Below are positions 30,402 to 41,147 of a stretch of 64,000 bases of DNA, piece by piece (the first letter of the stretch is position 1; the number at the start of each line of letters is the position of its first letter). Position numbers and translations under genes: made by a program. The DNA comes from Vavraia culicis subsp. floridensis. Lineage: Eukaryota; Microsporidia; Pleistophoridae. The DNA is taken from assembly GCF_000192795.1 (NCBI RefSeq), contig NW_007360605.1:10485-74484 (forward strand). Reading direction: 5' to 3'. Below the pieces are notes generated by a model, which made no database searches, had not been told where the DNA came from, and saw nothing but the letters and a program-made list of their open reading frames with translations.

Positions 30402-32021
30402 TCAACCGCTTATGTTCACCATGACCTGCCGCAAGATGTTCAAATTAACCGTAAGAGTGCCCGTTATTGATGCGTAGCTTAGATTCAGCTCACGAACTGC
30501 TGATACCAGCGTTTCAAACTCATCCATGTAGCTCATAATTGCTTGGCGTGTGTGCATGTTCTGTTCGTCCGGTCGTTTAGTTCCACCTTGCGCCCGTGCA
30601 GATGGGCCCTGTGCACACTGCGTTACCCCATCGGTGCCGATACTTTCCAGAAATGCAATCAGTACCGTAACAAATGAAGCGGCATTATCGGTCCGCGGAA
30701 CAATAATTTCGTTTATTACGCAGTTGAACACGTAGTTCTTCACATCACTGATCCACTTAACCGCAAATATATCGCACATCCATTCCCTTGGTTGCCTTTC
30801 AATCGTATTTTTCAGCATTTTCAGTATTTCGCTCAACATGTAACTTATTTTGTGCGTGGTACTCTCGAAACAGCTAAATGAAGATGCATGCTCGTTCTTC
30901 AGCTCCAAAAGTAATGATTTCATGAGTTCGGGCCGTTTGAACGTCAACGCGGTGTTTACCAGCGATACGTTTTCTATGATAGCCTCTATTTTTTGAAGAA
31001 CACCGTGCACAACCCTGCACTTTGCGATCAGAGCCTTGAGGTACTCCAGCAACTCACAAACAAAGACAAAATGCGAAATGCGCAGCTTTTTTTGCTGATA
31101 ACCGAGCCATCGACCGCGCAGGCCTTGCAATTCTGAGCGAGTTAATAGTTTTTCAAGCTCGTCACTCACAATTTTTAGAGGTTCCTTAGTTCTGTACGAA
31201 AGGGATCGATCGATGTACTCATTATAAAAGCTACGTAAGGTATTAAAGGCGGTTTCTTTGTGCTCGTCCTCGTGAATGCGAAAGATCGCAGGAACAAAGT
31301 CGGGTGATGCAAGGAATACGGGTGGTGCGTTGTGGGTGAAATTGGTGAACATTTTAAGCTTCATATGCCGTATAAATAATATGCTGCCACAGATACAGGT
31401 ATACGTGCTTGCGCACGGTACCGCGTTTGGATTGAGTGTGGAATAACCACACGGATGGCAAACCTGCTGCACTTCTTGGTCGAGCGGGGCGTGTGACCGA
31501 GAGCTGGGGTGCATCACCGAGCCGGTTGAACAAGCACGTGAGGTGCTAACGGCGGGTGCTCGGGCGGTGTACAAATCAGAGCAGCTTTGTTTTTGAATCG
31601 ACCGCTCACATCCTGCAGCAGCATAGCCATGGTCTGGTGTTAAATACTCACTCGTACATTTGCTGCGCACCTGTTCCGTTCCCAAGGCACGATTTACCGT
31701 CTCTTTGGTTGACGGGTAGCGTTCTCCCGAGCAAACGGAGCGGTAATCCAACGAACTGCTTTCTCGGTGAGATGTGCCTAGCGCAGCTGTTCGTAAGGGA
31801 GTGCTGCTCAGAGGTGCTTGATGTTCACCCGACTCGAAACCATCACAAACCCGTGCCAACACCGGCACGGTGTGCTCAGACGAGTGTTCATCAGAAGAAA
31901 CATTGGTGCTGCACCCGAATGCTGCGTACGCACCACGAAAGATCGATAAAAAGATGAAAATGGCGGGGTACATACGAAAACAACAGGGCATGTTCGTAAT
32001 TCTGAGTTGCATGCCATTCAA
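30402..32021 (-). CDS. Secreted or membrane-targeted protein, unknown
   Basis: 539 aa. A hydrophobic signal (MYPAIFIFLSIFRGAYA) begins at residue 17, so the functional start may be ATG 31973 rather than 32021. Residues ~35-210 are Ser/Thr/Ala/Cys-rich, low in structure, with many cysteines (CSTNVSSDEHSSEHT..., CHPCGYST...). Residues ~215-539 are helical with leucine-zipper-like patterns (LLEYLKALIAKC, LLLELKNEHASS) and look like a folded domain. No C-terminal anchor is seen. Codon composition is more GC-rich than its surroundings. GGTAATAAAATTT follows the stop within ~30 nt. It forms a group with the secreted genes at 27571 and 29722. Family unknown. Confidence 0.65.
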   Translation of the reverse strand: MNGMQLRITNMPCCFRMYPAIFIFLSIFRGAYAAFGCSTNVSSDEHSSEHTVPVLARVCDGFESGEHQAPLSSTPLRTAALGTSHRESSSLDYRSVCSGERYPSTKETVNRALGTEQVRSKCTSEYLTPDHGYAAAGCERSIQKQSCSDLYTARAPAVSTSRACSTGSVMHPSSRSHAPLDQEVQQVCHPCGYSTLNPNAVPCASTYTCICGSILFIRHMKLKMFTNFTHNAPPVFLASPDFVPAIFRIHEDEHKETAFNTLRSFYNEYIDRSLSYRTKEPLKIVSDELEKLLTRSELQGLRGRWLGYQQKKLRISHFVFVCELLEYLKALIAKCRVVHGVLQKIEAIIENVSLVNTALTFKRPELMKSLLLELKNEHASSFSCFESTTHKISYMLSEILKMLKNTIERQPREWMCDIFAVKWISDVKNYVFNCVINEIIVPRTDNAASFVTVLIAFLESIGTDGVTQCAQGPSARAQGGTKRPDEQNMHTRQAIMSYMDEFETLVSAVRELNLSYASITGTLTVNLNILRQVMVNISG

Positions 32022-33919
32022 CGCTAAAACAAGTAAATTAACTTTTTTTTACCGCCTGTTCTTTTTAGCATTTAAATTTGTTCGGGGAGAAGAACGGCAC
32101 CGTTCAAAAGGCTTTTAAAACTGTGATTGCGTTCTTTTACCGCAGCAAAACCATCATAAAACTGAATTATAGTGCAAATCAGCAAATGGAACGGTATCAC
32201 CACCATGTTAACGTAAGCCCCATGTAAAGTACAATTTTCTACTCTACACGGTTCAGGAACAGTTCTCAGAACGTAATTGATGTTCATTTCTACTTACGCG
32301 GATACACCGGCACGTGCACGTTAAAATGTAGCATTGATCATTCCGTTTTGAGAAACTCATGGAATGATTCTAAAAAATGAGCACAAAGCATTTCTGTCTA
32401 AGTAACAAAGCATAAAATACGTATTGGTGTGTTAAGCTGTTGTGTAACGGTGGGCTGCAGCGCAGCTCTTCTTTAGTGCACACACCGTTTACTTTTGGTG
32501 ATTATACGCATCGTAGAGCGGTCCTTTTACGTTTGATTCAGGATTGGAGCGCACGCTGCGTTCAATACAAGCTGTTGCTACCGATCTGCTCATGTACCAC
32601 GGCAGCGGTGATTGAACACATCACTGCCGGACCGATATGCTTAGCCGGTCATAGACACCGCCTATTTTTGCTGCAATCCGCTCGGTACCCTGATCAAAGA
32701 ACAAACACGGTCACAGCGGATCAGAAAGCGCATTTGTTTGGACACGGTGGCATGAAAAAATAAATAAACGGTTTTGAGTGCAGAAAGAGTTTCGCTTGAA
32801 AGAGCCTTAAAACCACGGGAAGAATAAAACCTGAAAATGGACCAGCAACAAAGCAACCACCTATTCGTTGCAAGAGCTGATCTATTCCTGCATTGAAATC
32901 GTTCATGAAGGCAGCCGTAATGAAGACGTAATAAAAGACGTAATAAAAGCAGAGAACGCCGTTAGTTCAAAGAATAAACAAAGTTAAAGAACGTGGAATG
33001 AACCACGAACAGACATTGAGAGGTACTTAATTGTAATTTGCGTGGGAAGGCATGTCAGTAACGGATTCAAACATTTACTGTCGGTGATAAGGACCGCGTA
33101 TACCGAGAACCAATCGTGCACAGAATTAATATTGGAAGAAAAACCGTGTATTTTCGTCAGAGCACCAGCCAATTTTGTTTGTACACCAATATCAATGTAC
33201 ATCCGCATGTAACTCCCTCAAATTCATTTCTAAGTATGGTCAGCGAATGAAATGCTGAGTTTTGATCGCGAAATAGTGCGGTTGAAATGGTGGACATGAA
33301 CAACGTACTGCTGGAACAAAGAAGGGCCTTCTCATTAAGTAATCTCATAATGCTCTACAAAACTTTTTTGAGCATTTTCGTGCATTTGAATGATATTTGC
33401 TACCACTTGCTATTCAAAATGCTGAACATAGCAGTTCCATTCATAGTTAGGAAGGTGTTTTGTTCATTTCTGCTGCTTAGTGCTGATTTGAGAAGGTGAT
33501 AATTCTTTGAAACATGACCTGTGAGCATGCCAAACGTTTTATGTGCCAACGCAATGAAATGTTAACGATTAAAATGCGGTGTACGGTTACAACAAATGAT
33601 TGCGATAAATACGTGATAGATCACATATCACCAGCCAATGTATCATTTCTCAGCATATTTCTATCCCGAACAACTCCATAAACATAGCGTGTACAAGCAT
33701 TTGTTATTTGCTGTTGAACACTTTTATCTGTTCTCATCTATTCATTCTCATCTATTCCCTCACTCAATTATTCCCTCACTCAATTATTCCCTCACTCAAT
33801 TATTCCCTAACACACATTCCTAAACCATCCCTTCGATCCACATAACAACGAATCACCGGTCTATTTACGCTCGCTTTTTTATTTCTGTTTAATTTCTCCC
33901 TCCCCAAAACAAAGAAAGC
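32022..33919. other. Intergenic stretch with a 16-bp repeat near its end
   Basis: No supported gene in 1.9 kb; several 60-107 codon frames overlap on both strands without features. A short array of CAATTATTCCCTCACT units sits at ~33766-33810, about 110 bp before the polo kinase ATG. Confidence 0.5.
33766..33811. repeat. 16-bp tandem repeat upstream of polo kinase
   Basis: About three copies of CAATTATTCCCTCACT end in a partial unit. Each copy holds TCCCTC, similar to the CCC start-proximal signal. Confidence 0.8.
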
Positions 33920-35317
33920 ATGTCCAAGCGCATCGAATATTTCCTCCCCCTCCACTCCACAATAACAGATCCATCCACCAACAAGCCTTACACAATCACA
34001 AAATTTCTTGGCAAGGGTGCTTTTGCCCAATGCTACGCCACAAAGGACAATCTATGCCTTAAAATACTGAAAAGATCTGAACTGACGAGTGATCGGCTGC
34101 GTGAGAAGCTGAGCACCGAGATATGCATACAGCGCAGTGTTTCGCATCCTAACATCGTTAAGTTGCACAGCACGTTCTCTACAGACGAGCACATTGTGCT
34201 CGTTATGGAGCTGTGCGATAGCACGCTGAGCGATCTTCTGAAACAGAACAAAAGAATCAGAGAGAGCCATACGAGAACCTTTTTGAGACAGACTGTTAAT
34301 GCGATGGCGTATTTGCACAGTGTGAATGTTGTGCATCGTGATTTGAAGCTGAGCAATATTTTGCTCAAGAATTTTACGGTCAAAATAGCCGACTTTGGGC
34401 TGTGTGCCCTGATAAACAACAAAAATAAGAGAACAACGGTGTGCGGAACACCGAACTACATAGCGCCTGAGATAATCAACAAGATTGCTTACTCATTTGA
34501 GTGCGATCTTTGGTCGCTTGGTGTGATGGTGTACACGATGCTTGTAGGCACCCCGCCCTTTCAGAAGAAAACAGCCAAAGAGATTTACAACACTATAAAG
34601 AGGAACGAGTACAAAATACCGGAGAACACGTTAATCAGTGAAGAGGCCAAAGATCTTATACAGCGCCTGTTAATTACAGACCCGGACAAAAGGCTCTCCC
34701 TTAAAGAGATAGAACAGCATCCGTTCTTCAACAAGAAGGAGAGCCTCATCAGCACCGTTCTCAATAACCTGAGAGACAATACCATCACCCTTATCAACGG
34801 TGAGCAGCAGCCCAACCATGCTTCGCACCAATCTCAGCACGCCAGCGAAGTAGCAGATACCGTAACGTTCTGTATTTATCTCTCCAAGCTAAACGGTCTC
34901 GGTTACAAAATGCGCAGCAACCGACACGGCATATATTTCTGTAACGGAGACAGCGCGATACGAAAATCCGTAAATACCTTCGTGTTTATAACGGCATCGA
35001 TAGAGAATAACAAGAAAGTGCTCAGAAAAGAGGAGCACACGGCAGATAGCATTCCTGAGAGGTACAAGGCGTATCACGAGCGGCTTGTCTATTTTATTAG
35101 GAATTTTTACCCCAGTGAGCAAATAGCGGAGTACCAGTTTACGTTTGTTGTGCGGGTGAGGAGAACCAAATCGGGGTATTTGATGGGCCTATGGAACAAT
35201 TCGTTGGTGTTCTCTGTGGGCAACGGCATAGTTGTGGTGTGGGAGGGACGGTGCTTGGAATGTATTAATTGTGAATATGGCAGTGTCAAGGACAAATTGA
35301 TAGAAGCACTGGAATGA
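33920..35317 (+). CDS. Polo-like kinase (Cdc5/PLK1 type)
   Basis: 465 aa. The kinase domain is ~23-270: glycine loop GKGAFA (31-36), ATP-binding K48, catalytic HRDLKLSN (139-146), DFG (158-160), activation segment RTTVCGTPNYIAPE (171-184) with the polo-type T before CGTPNYIAPE, then DLWSLGVMVYTMLVGTPPF. The C-terminal region holds a polo-box-like motif (LSKLNGLGYKMRSNRHGIYFCN, ~318-339) and following strands. Polo kinases phosphorylate targets in mitotic entry, spindle and cytokinesis, docking by polo boxes to phosphosites. At 465 aa it is shorter than typical ~600-700 aa; a second polo box may be reduced or diverged (VRVRRTKSGYLMGLWNNSLVFSVGNGIVV could be its remnant). CCC-containing tract ~15 nt upstream; AAATAAAT after the stop. 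Confidence 0.92.
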   Translation: MSKRIEYFLPLHSTITDPSTNKPYTITKFLGKGAFAQCYATKDNLCLKILKRSELTSDRLREKLSTEICIQRSVSHPNIVKLHSTFSTDEHIVLVMELCDSTLSDLLKQNKRIRESHTRTFLRQTVNAMAYLHSVNVVHRDLKLSNILLKNFTVKIADFGLCALINNKNKRTTVCGTPNYIAPEIINKIAYSFECDLWSLGVMVYTMLVGTPPFQKKTAKEIYNTIKRNEYKIPENTLISEEAKDLIQRLLITDPDKRLSLKEIEQHPFFNKKESLISTVLNNLRDNTITLINGEQQPNHASHQSQHASEVADTVTFCIYLSKLNGLGYKMRSNRHGIYFCNGDSAIRKSVNTFVFITASIENNKKVLRKEEHTADSIPERYKAYHERLVYFIRNFYPSEQIAEYQFTFVVRVRRTKSGYLMGLWNNSLVFSVGNGIVVVWEGRCLECINCEYGSVKDKLIEALE

Positions 35318-36656
35318 TACGTGGTGAGTTGTACTGCATGCTAAATAAATCATTTTACAGATGATGTAGCACTGAGCTGGTGATAGTTGTGGGGTATGCA
35401 CCGTGTTAGTAAGGAAATTGCTAATGATACGTGGTCATGCCGTGTTGGTAATAAAATTAGTGGTGCTCTGTTAGTGTTACGTGCTATCACCGCATTGCTG
35501 TTTCCTCATCGCACGCATCATTGCTAAATCATTACTTATAAGCCTATCCCTTTCTAACGCAGCTCATTGCCCGCTCTACACTGCACCATACCACTTATAA
35601 GCCTATCCCTTTCCAACGCAGCTCATTGCCCGCTCTACACTGCACCATACCAAAATAATGCATTCTTCTCAGACAACAGAACGTAACACGCTTCGTACAA
35701 GCACTCCTATTCTCCTCATCAATCCCAGTATGCCAAACTTACCAACGTACCTCACCCATGATAGTACTTCCCCAATATTTTCATCCATCATTTCTTTCAT
35801 TATTAATTTATTGCGGTGTGTTCATCACTCTACGGTTTAAAGGCAAGTGATCCGTTCCTAACACCTGATCAGAAGGAAGAAAAGGAGGTTACCCATTCCT
35901 TTCCACCCTCCCTCCTTAAGCATTCAAATATTTCATACCATAGCATGTACCTCGTCCGTAATACGCTAGAACATTCGTTGCCTTGCACCATAACGCATGA
36001 GCGTATTCTCCCATTCTTTAGCAGCACGCGCTCTCACCACACTGTAGCACCCGCCTGTACAGCCACACAAAAATAGATCAATCCGTAATTAAACAATGCT
36101 GCGATCAATCACTCTTAGATCGGTAATAGCGGTACCACCGCTTTGTTCATCAATTGAATCGGCACGTACCGCTACTATGATACGTATTAATGAGGTAGTA
36201 CTGAACGATGATGTGCATTACCTCATCAATAACCAACACGCACTATCCTACCTTCCCATTCATACACTTCAATTCTTCCTAATTACTTCCCATTGTGGCA
36301 TTGCACCGTAAACCGTGCTGTCCAAGTACACCATCAATCAAAGATTCGCTTTTCTTTCATTATCAGTGCCGATCACCGTGCCATGTTCTCAACTATGCTT
36401 TTCCTCATTTATGTACCGTTTGTAAGGCATTACTTGTAATATTTATAATTAATTATAATGCAATCACTAATTATAAATATATGCAATCATTAATTATATT
36501 ACCATTAATAATGCATTATTGTACCTAATTCAGCTGATTACATCACCTTACATACATTTGTAACGGTACACCAGTCTGTAACGTTGCAGAACACCTCTCC
36601 ACGCTAATACAGCGCGCCGCCCGTAACCCTTATTTATAAATTTTATCGCACCCCTC
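35318..36656. other. Intergenic stretch
   Basis: Contains a 59-bp duplication (35534-35651) and an AT-rich stretch around 36440-36510 with repeated ATAATTATA. No supported gene. Confidence 0.5.
35534..35651. repeat. 59-bp tandem duplication
   Basis: ACTTATAAGCCTATCCCTTT starts at 35534 and 35593, period 59 bp; the two copies differ at one visible base (TTTCT versus TTTCC). Confidence 0.9.
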
Positions 36657-38285
36657 ATGGACATAAAATCCTTACTAACAAAGAATCTCCCCTCAACACT
36701 AAAGAAGCCTTCATCAACCCTACACTACGGCACATCGGGATACCGTGACATTCCATCAAAACTGCCCATCTCCCGCACAACTCTATGTGCATACATGCGC
36801 TCATCAACCCTGGCCGGCAAGTACATAGGCATTCTGCTCACCGCCAGCCACAACCATGCACGTGATAACGGCATCAAGCTGGTGGACCACAACGGTGAAA
36901 TGTTCGATCATACCTGGGAGACCATCGTGAACAAAATCGTAAACTGTGAAGACAACACGTTCTACAGCGAGCTGAACAAGGTGCACAGGAACTACGGCAA
37001 TTTTAGACAGTTTGGTGATGGACCAAAGGCAAATATTATGGTGGGAAGGGATACGCGGGAGAGCGGTGTTAAGCTGGTTGAGGAGATTGTGGAGTTGATG
37101 GGCAATTTTAACTGCTCGGTTGTGGATTATGGCGTGGTCAGCACGCCACAGCTGCACTACCTGGTGGCATGCAGCAACAAACTCAATATGTTGGTGGAGA
37201 AGGAGAGGTACTTTGATATGTTCGTCGATTTTATACGTTTTGCAGATCTGAGGGAGAAGGTGAAGGTTGATACGTCCAATGGTGTGGCGGGGTACGTGCT
37301 CAGCGGTATTAATGAGCGTTTGTGTGCGGTGGGGTACTTTGATGATGGGAAGGAGACTGGCAGTGAAAATACGGCGAAGCAATTCGATGACGAGAAAGAG
37401 CATGGCAGTGCAAATGCGTGTGAGAAGGAACACGGCACGGATATGAAGCAGGAACTGTTCGTTATTACGAACAAGGATGGTGAGGTGAATGATCGGTGCG
37501 GTGCACAGTACATCCAGTACGAAAAGGAAGTGCCCTGTCACTTGGAGAATGCGAAGGGCCTGTACGCATCCTTTGATGGTGACATGGACCGTTTCATATA
37601 CTTTACAGTCAACGATGGACTGACGTACATGGATGGAGACAGACAGGCAAGCATCCTTGTGCGGTACCTGAGCGAGAAGGTGAACTGCAGAATAGGATGC
37701 GTGCTGAGTGATTACAGCAACAGTGCAGCGGTGAATTACGTTGGAAAGTATTGCGAGGCTGTCAGGGTGAGAACAGGCATAAAAAACTTCATCAAGAAGA
37801 GCAAGGAGTACGACATAGGCGTGTACAACGAGCCGAATGGGCACGGTGGCATATTCTTCGGCAAGGAAGATATAGGAGACGAGGAGATCAACAAGATCAT
37901 AGAGATGTATAGAGACTGCGTTGCCGATCCTCTGGCCAATTTTCTACTGCTCGAGTACCTGCGCAAAACACGACCTGCTCTCTTTGAGGACACGTACGTG
38001 CCCTTTCCCTCCAGGATGTTGCAGGTGTCTGTGGCAGATCCAACGGTGGTGGTCAACTCAGAGAACCTTGATGTGCTTGAACCCGTTGCCTTGAAGAACG
38101 TGATCGGCAACATCATGAAGAACGAGAAGGGCAAAGTTTTTGTACGGCCCTCCGGAACAGAGAACGTTATAAGAATATTCTGTGAGGCAAAGGACAACGT
38201 AGATGTAATGTGCCTTACGGTAGCACAGGCTGTTTACGATATATGTGGCGGTGTTGGTAAACATCCTGAGATCAGCTATGTTTGA
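36657..38285 (+). CDS. PCM1: Phosphoacetylglucosamine mutase
   Basis: 542 aa; ATG preceded by CACCCCTC. It converts GlcNAc-6-P to GlcNAc-1-P on the way to UDP-GlcNAc, needed for chitin of the spore wall and GPI anchors. Motifs: substrate entry HYGTSGYRD (23-31), phosphoserine loop TASHN (62-66, catalytic S64), metal loop DGDMDR (308-313, where many family members have DGDADR), sugar-binding NEPNGHGG (~399-406), and the phosphate-binding RPSGTE near residue 500. TASHNxxxDNGxK and NGHGG set it in the AGM1 rather than phosphoglucomutase group. A Glu/Asp/Lys-rich low-complexity stretch (~228-282, with two EKEHG repeats) lies before the metal loop and looks like a local expansion. Confidence 0.95.
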   Translation: MDIKSLLTKNLPSTLKKPSSTLHYGTSGYRDIPSKLPISRTTLCAYMRSSTLAGKYIGILLTASHNHARDNGIKLVDHNGEMFDHTWETIVNKIVNCEDNTFYSELNKVHRNYGNFRQFGDGPKANIMVGRDTRESGVKLVEEIVELMGNFNCSVVDYGVVSTPQLHYLVACSNKLNMLVEKERYFDMFVDFIRFADLREKVKVDTSNGVAGYVLSGINERLCAVGYFDDGKETGSENTAKQFDDEKEHGSANACEKEHGTDMKQELFVITNKDGEVNDRCGAQYIQYEKEVPCHLENAKGLYASFDGDMDRFIYFTVNDGLTYMDGDRQASILVRYLSEKVNCRIGCVLSDYSNSAAVNYVGKYCEAVRVRTGIKNFIKKSKEYDIGVYNEPNGHGGIFFGKEDIGDEEINKIIEMYRDCVADPLANFLLLEYLRKTRPALFEDTYVPFPSRMLQVSVADPTVVVNSENLDVLEPVALKNVIGNIMKNEKGKVFVRPSGTENVIRIFCEAKDNVDVMCLTVAQAVYDICGGVGKHPEISYV

Positions 38286-39523
38286 TAAAATCCGTTTTTG
38301 GTCTAAGCTCCGTTGCCTTACCTCATTTTGTGTTGTAAACGGTTCATTTTGTATTAAAGTTGCGCGTGCGCATTGTTCCTGCTCTTACGATTGCTATAAA
38401 GGACAGCAATGTGCTTTTTATGCATAAATGCACATTGTTACTGCTCTAACGGTTATGCTATGAACACGCCTTTGATTCTTGGCAGCTGTCAGTTCATGCA
38501 TTTGTGCTGCAAGCCGATTTATTGGGTGTGGCTTTTTCAGGTCATGCAATTTTCTGTTTTGTTCTTATGAACTTTCCTTTTTGGTGTGCACAATGGTTTT
38601 TATTGGTAGCCTTTTTTCAAAGTGTATCTGCCGAATTGGACCATTGTTTGTTTGCAAGAAGTGTTTTTGGGCTTATACGCTCGTTCAGCTGCATATCATG
38701 TTTAGTTGACTTATCTCTCAGGACTTCTGCATCAGCCATGGTCAAATGCATTACATATTCATGCATCTGCATAAATACACCCCTTTTACTCGTATCCATT
38801 TATGCATTTCTATGCTATGTTCTTATATCCAATCAGTACTATCTTTGCTCGCCATGAATAGGATCCTTTCTCCGTATCAACAATCTTCTATTTTTTAACA
38901 CAAGTATTTCAGCAGAATTGACCGTTTCCCCATAATTTTTACAAATGTCCCCCTGTACGTCGTACCAAACGATGTTTCAACGCATCGATCAATGTACCAA
39001 GTATACATGCTGCGATTATGTTTGGAATTGTTCAAGATTTTCTTCATTTATCATTCATTATGCGTTCTTACACATTTTTATGCATGATTGTTCCAATAAT
39101 AAATATTTTGATAAAGTTAATCTTGCAACTGTGATAAAGACAGTGATAGGTGATCATCTTTAAGCATAAATTGTTCTTATTGATAATCTGAATCTTATTT
39201 TGTTATGCACGTCCATTTCTATTTTCGATTAATCTTTTCAGGATCAGCGATAAGTTTGAGATCAATCACACTCAATAATTTTATATGTTCGTATTTAAGC
39301 GCATTCAATGTTTTTTCATACAAAGATACGTACGAATTGTTTATGTTGATTTAGTACTACCGATGTGCAGTGGTATAATAGCTCTGCCAAACTTAATGCG
39401 GCCTAAGTACCTGGAATTGTGGTGCTATCCAAAAATGTTTATCTCTCCGACAGGAAGAATGCAATTTATGCAACAGAAATGTTAGGTTAATAACGTTAAA
39501 AACGCATATTTTACCAATGCATG
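38286..39523. other. Intergenic stretch
   Basis: T-rich, Cys/Phe/Leu-coding chance frames (38504-38857 is the longest, 117 codons) with no family features. ATG-rich TGCATAAATGCAC-like words recur around 38400-38440 and 38750-38810. Confidence 0.5.
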
Positions 39524-39553
39524 ATTAAAAAACGTTCTAGAACGTTTTTTAAT
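39524..39553. terminator. 30-bp perfect palindrome downstream of the telobox Myb gene
   Basis: 39524-39553 is a perfect 15+15 bp palindrome centred on AACGTTCTAGAACGTT with A/T flanks. It starts 26 bp past the stop of the minus-strand gene, so it may act in 3' processing. The core also matches the TTCnnGAA heat-shock-element dyad, so a regulatory site is the alternative. Confidence 0.5.
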
Positions 39554-39579
39554 GCTCATATAAAACTATAAATAAACAT

Positions 39580-40428
39580 TTAATCTCCTTTCCTCTCAAT
39601 AACTTTGTTCACCCTCATCTTTCCCTCAATCACGCTCACCAAGTACTTGTGTATCTTGTAATACCTACCCAGAGAATCGTTCCAACTTGCTTCATTAGCC
39701 AGACAAATGATCATATCATCCCTGCCCTTCAGCCTGGCAATTTCGTGAGCAACCTCGTGGGGAAACATCTTCCTATACACCGTGTTGTCAACCTTTTTAC
39801 TGTTGGCATCGACCTCAACGAACGAGCTGAGTGTCCTTGTACGGTAACTTGTGCTCTTGGTGAGCAACCGATATTTATCCTTCAAATCGCACGGTCTTCT
39901 ACCTTTTTGAAAGTACTCCTTGTACGTTTTGTATATTCTTGTCCAGCGACCGCAGCCAAACATTAGCACGCCCTTTCTGAGGTACTCTACCTCTGTTTCA
40001 GACCACCAAGTCTTATCCTTAGGATCGATCAGCTGGCTGTAAATAGGCTTACTGTTCGTCTGCACCACGTGCTGTGGCATAGTAATGCCCTGTGGATTAA
40101 CTTTATAACGCTCGATGTACTCCATCACTCTTCCAGAACATGCACGAGCATCCATGCTCTCATGATCATACGCATGCACTCGCTCGGAACTGAACGATTC
40201 TCTACTGTCATGTGAAAGGGAATTTGCAGTCTCATCAGAGGCACAGTGCGTCGAATACTGCAGGTCTGTATGCCCGTACATATCATCAGCGCTCTTTGTT
40301 TCACTGTTATCATCCTCGTATTTTTTTGTGTCCCTTGTTCTCCTGTTGGTGTTTTCCTTTGTACTTTCTTTCTCATTTGTCATGCCCGATGCTCTTTTTC
40401 TTGCGGTTATGTTTTTTCTGCTTGCCAT
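39580..40428 (-). CDS. Telobox-type Myb/SANT DNA-binding protein
   Basis: 282 aa from ATG 40428; ACCCTCATC lies upstream, and a longer frame from 40494 lacks this. Residues ~1-120 are Ser/Thr/Glu-rich and disordered. A single Myb-like domain lies at ~140-190: WWSETEVEYLRKGVLMFGCGRWTRIY, then the telobox helix CDLKDKYRLL, matching the VDLKDKWRN signature of TRF/TBF1-like telomere- and promoter-binding proteins. The C-terminal ~90 residues (from VEVDANSKKVD) are unrecognised. Expected role: sequence-specific binding of telomeric or TTAGGG-like sites in promoters, as in yeast Tbf1; the actual target is unknown. A 30-bp palindrome lies just past its stop. Confidence 0.8.
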   Translation of the reverse strand: MASRKNITARKRASGMTNEKESTKENTNRRTRDTKKYEDDNSETKSADDMYGHTDLQYSTHCASDETANSLSHDSRESFSSERVHAYDHESMDARACSGRVMEYIERYKVNPQGITMPQHVVQTNSKPIYSQLIDPKDKTWWSETEVEYLRKGVLMFGCGRWTRIYKTYKEYFQKGRRPCDLKDKYRLLTKSTSYRTRTLSSFVEVDANSKKVDNTVYRKMFPHEVAHEIARLKGRDDMIICLANEASWNDSLGRYYKIHKYLVSVIEGKMRVNKVIERKGD

Positions 40429-41147
40429 TGTGCTGTTGATGAGGGTTAGAGGGTCACTCGTTTTTAAACGGGAAAAGCACGAAACTTCGTACATGAAAGG
40501 GGAAACGTGTACGTACAGACTGGTGTAATAATTTGTAGAAAATAACTCATTAATACCACAATACGTGTATCATAGCATGTTTTATATGCACGTACCGCAG
40601 TTTGTGCGCATCAATCTTGCTATGTGCACAAATTACAGATGAAAATTTAATAGCACATACCTTTCTGCAAGTGCCAAAGAAAATGACAGAGCAATTTATG
40701 CAAAATAAACGTATCGTACTTCTACGATACCACCATGCTACGTCACGATAGGTGTTACACGTAGGCATACAATACCTATCGTATCTTTGGTGTGCCTGCT
40801 TACGCTAGTGCTAGATTTGTTACGAACAAAGGTTGTTAAAACGCGATGTACCATGAACGGCAGTTACGTATTCTTTCCTTGTAAGGGGTTTAAAACTCTT
40901 TGCACGTACTAATCGGTGCCTTTACACTTTTACAGGAAGTACTTTCTGTTTAGACCAGAAGTGTTTGTTTAGGTGCAGTGGTACGAGGGGGCGAACTGTT
41001 GATGAAAAGAGCGCATTGTGTTGCAAACAAAACATTGCACCGTGTTACCGTGCCTGTTCACAGTACCGCATGGTGTACAAAGGCTAAATTCGTTCAATCG
41101 TGCATTATTTGCTGTAATTGAGATTAATTGCGTATTTTCTGCCCCTC
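40429..41147. other. Divergent intergenic region
   Basis: It separates the minus-strand Myb gene from plus-strand Urm1. Only chance frames. Confidence 0.5.
41142..41145 (+). promoter_or_regulatory. CCC start-proximal motif
   Basis: CCCC two bases before the ATG at 41148; it favours this over the in-frame ATG at 41118. Confidence 0.6.

Noticed and set aside
38504..38857. 117-codon hydrophobic plus-strand frame
   Set aside because: T-rich DNA gives Phe/Leu/Cys-rich frames by chance; several overlapping frames here look equally hydrophobic.
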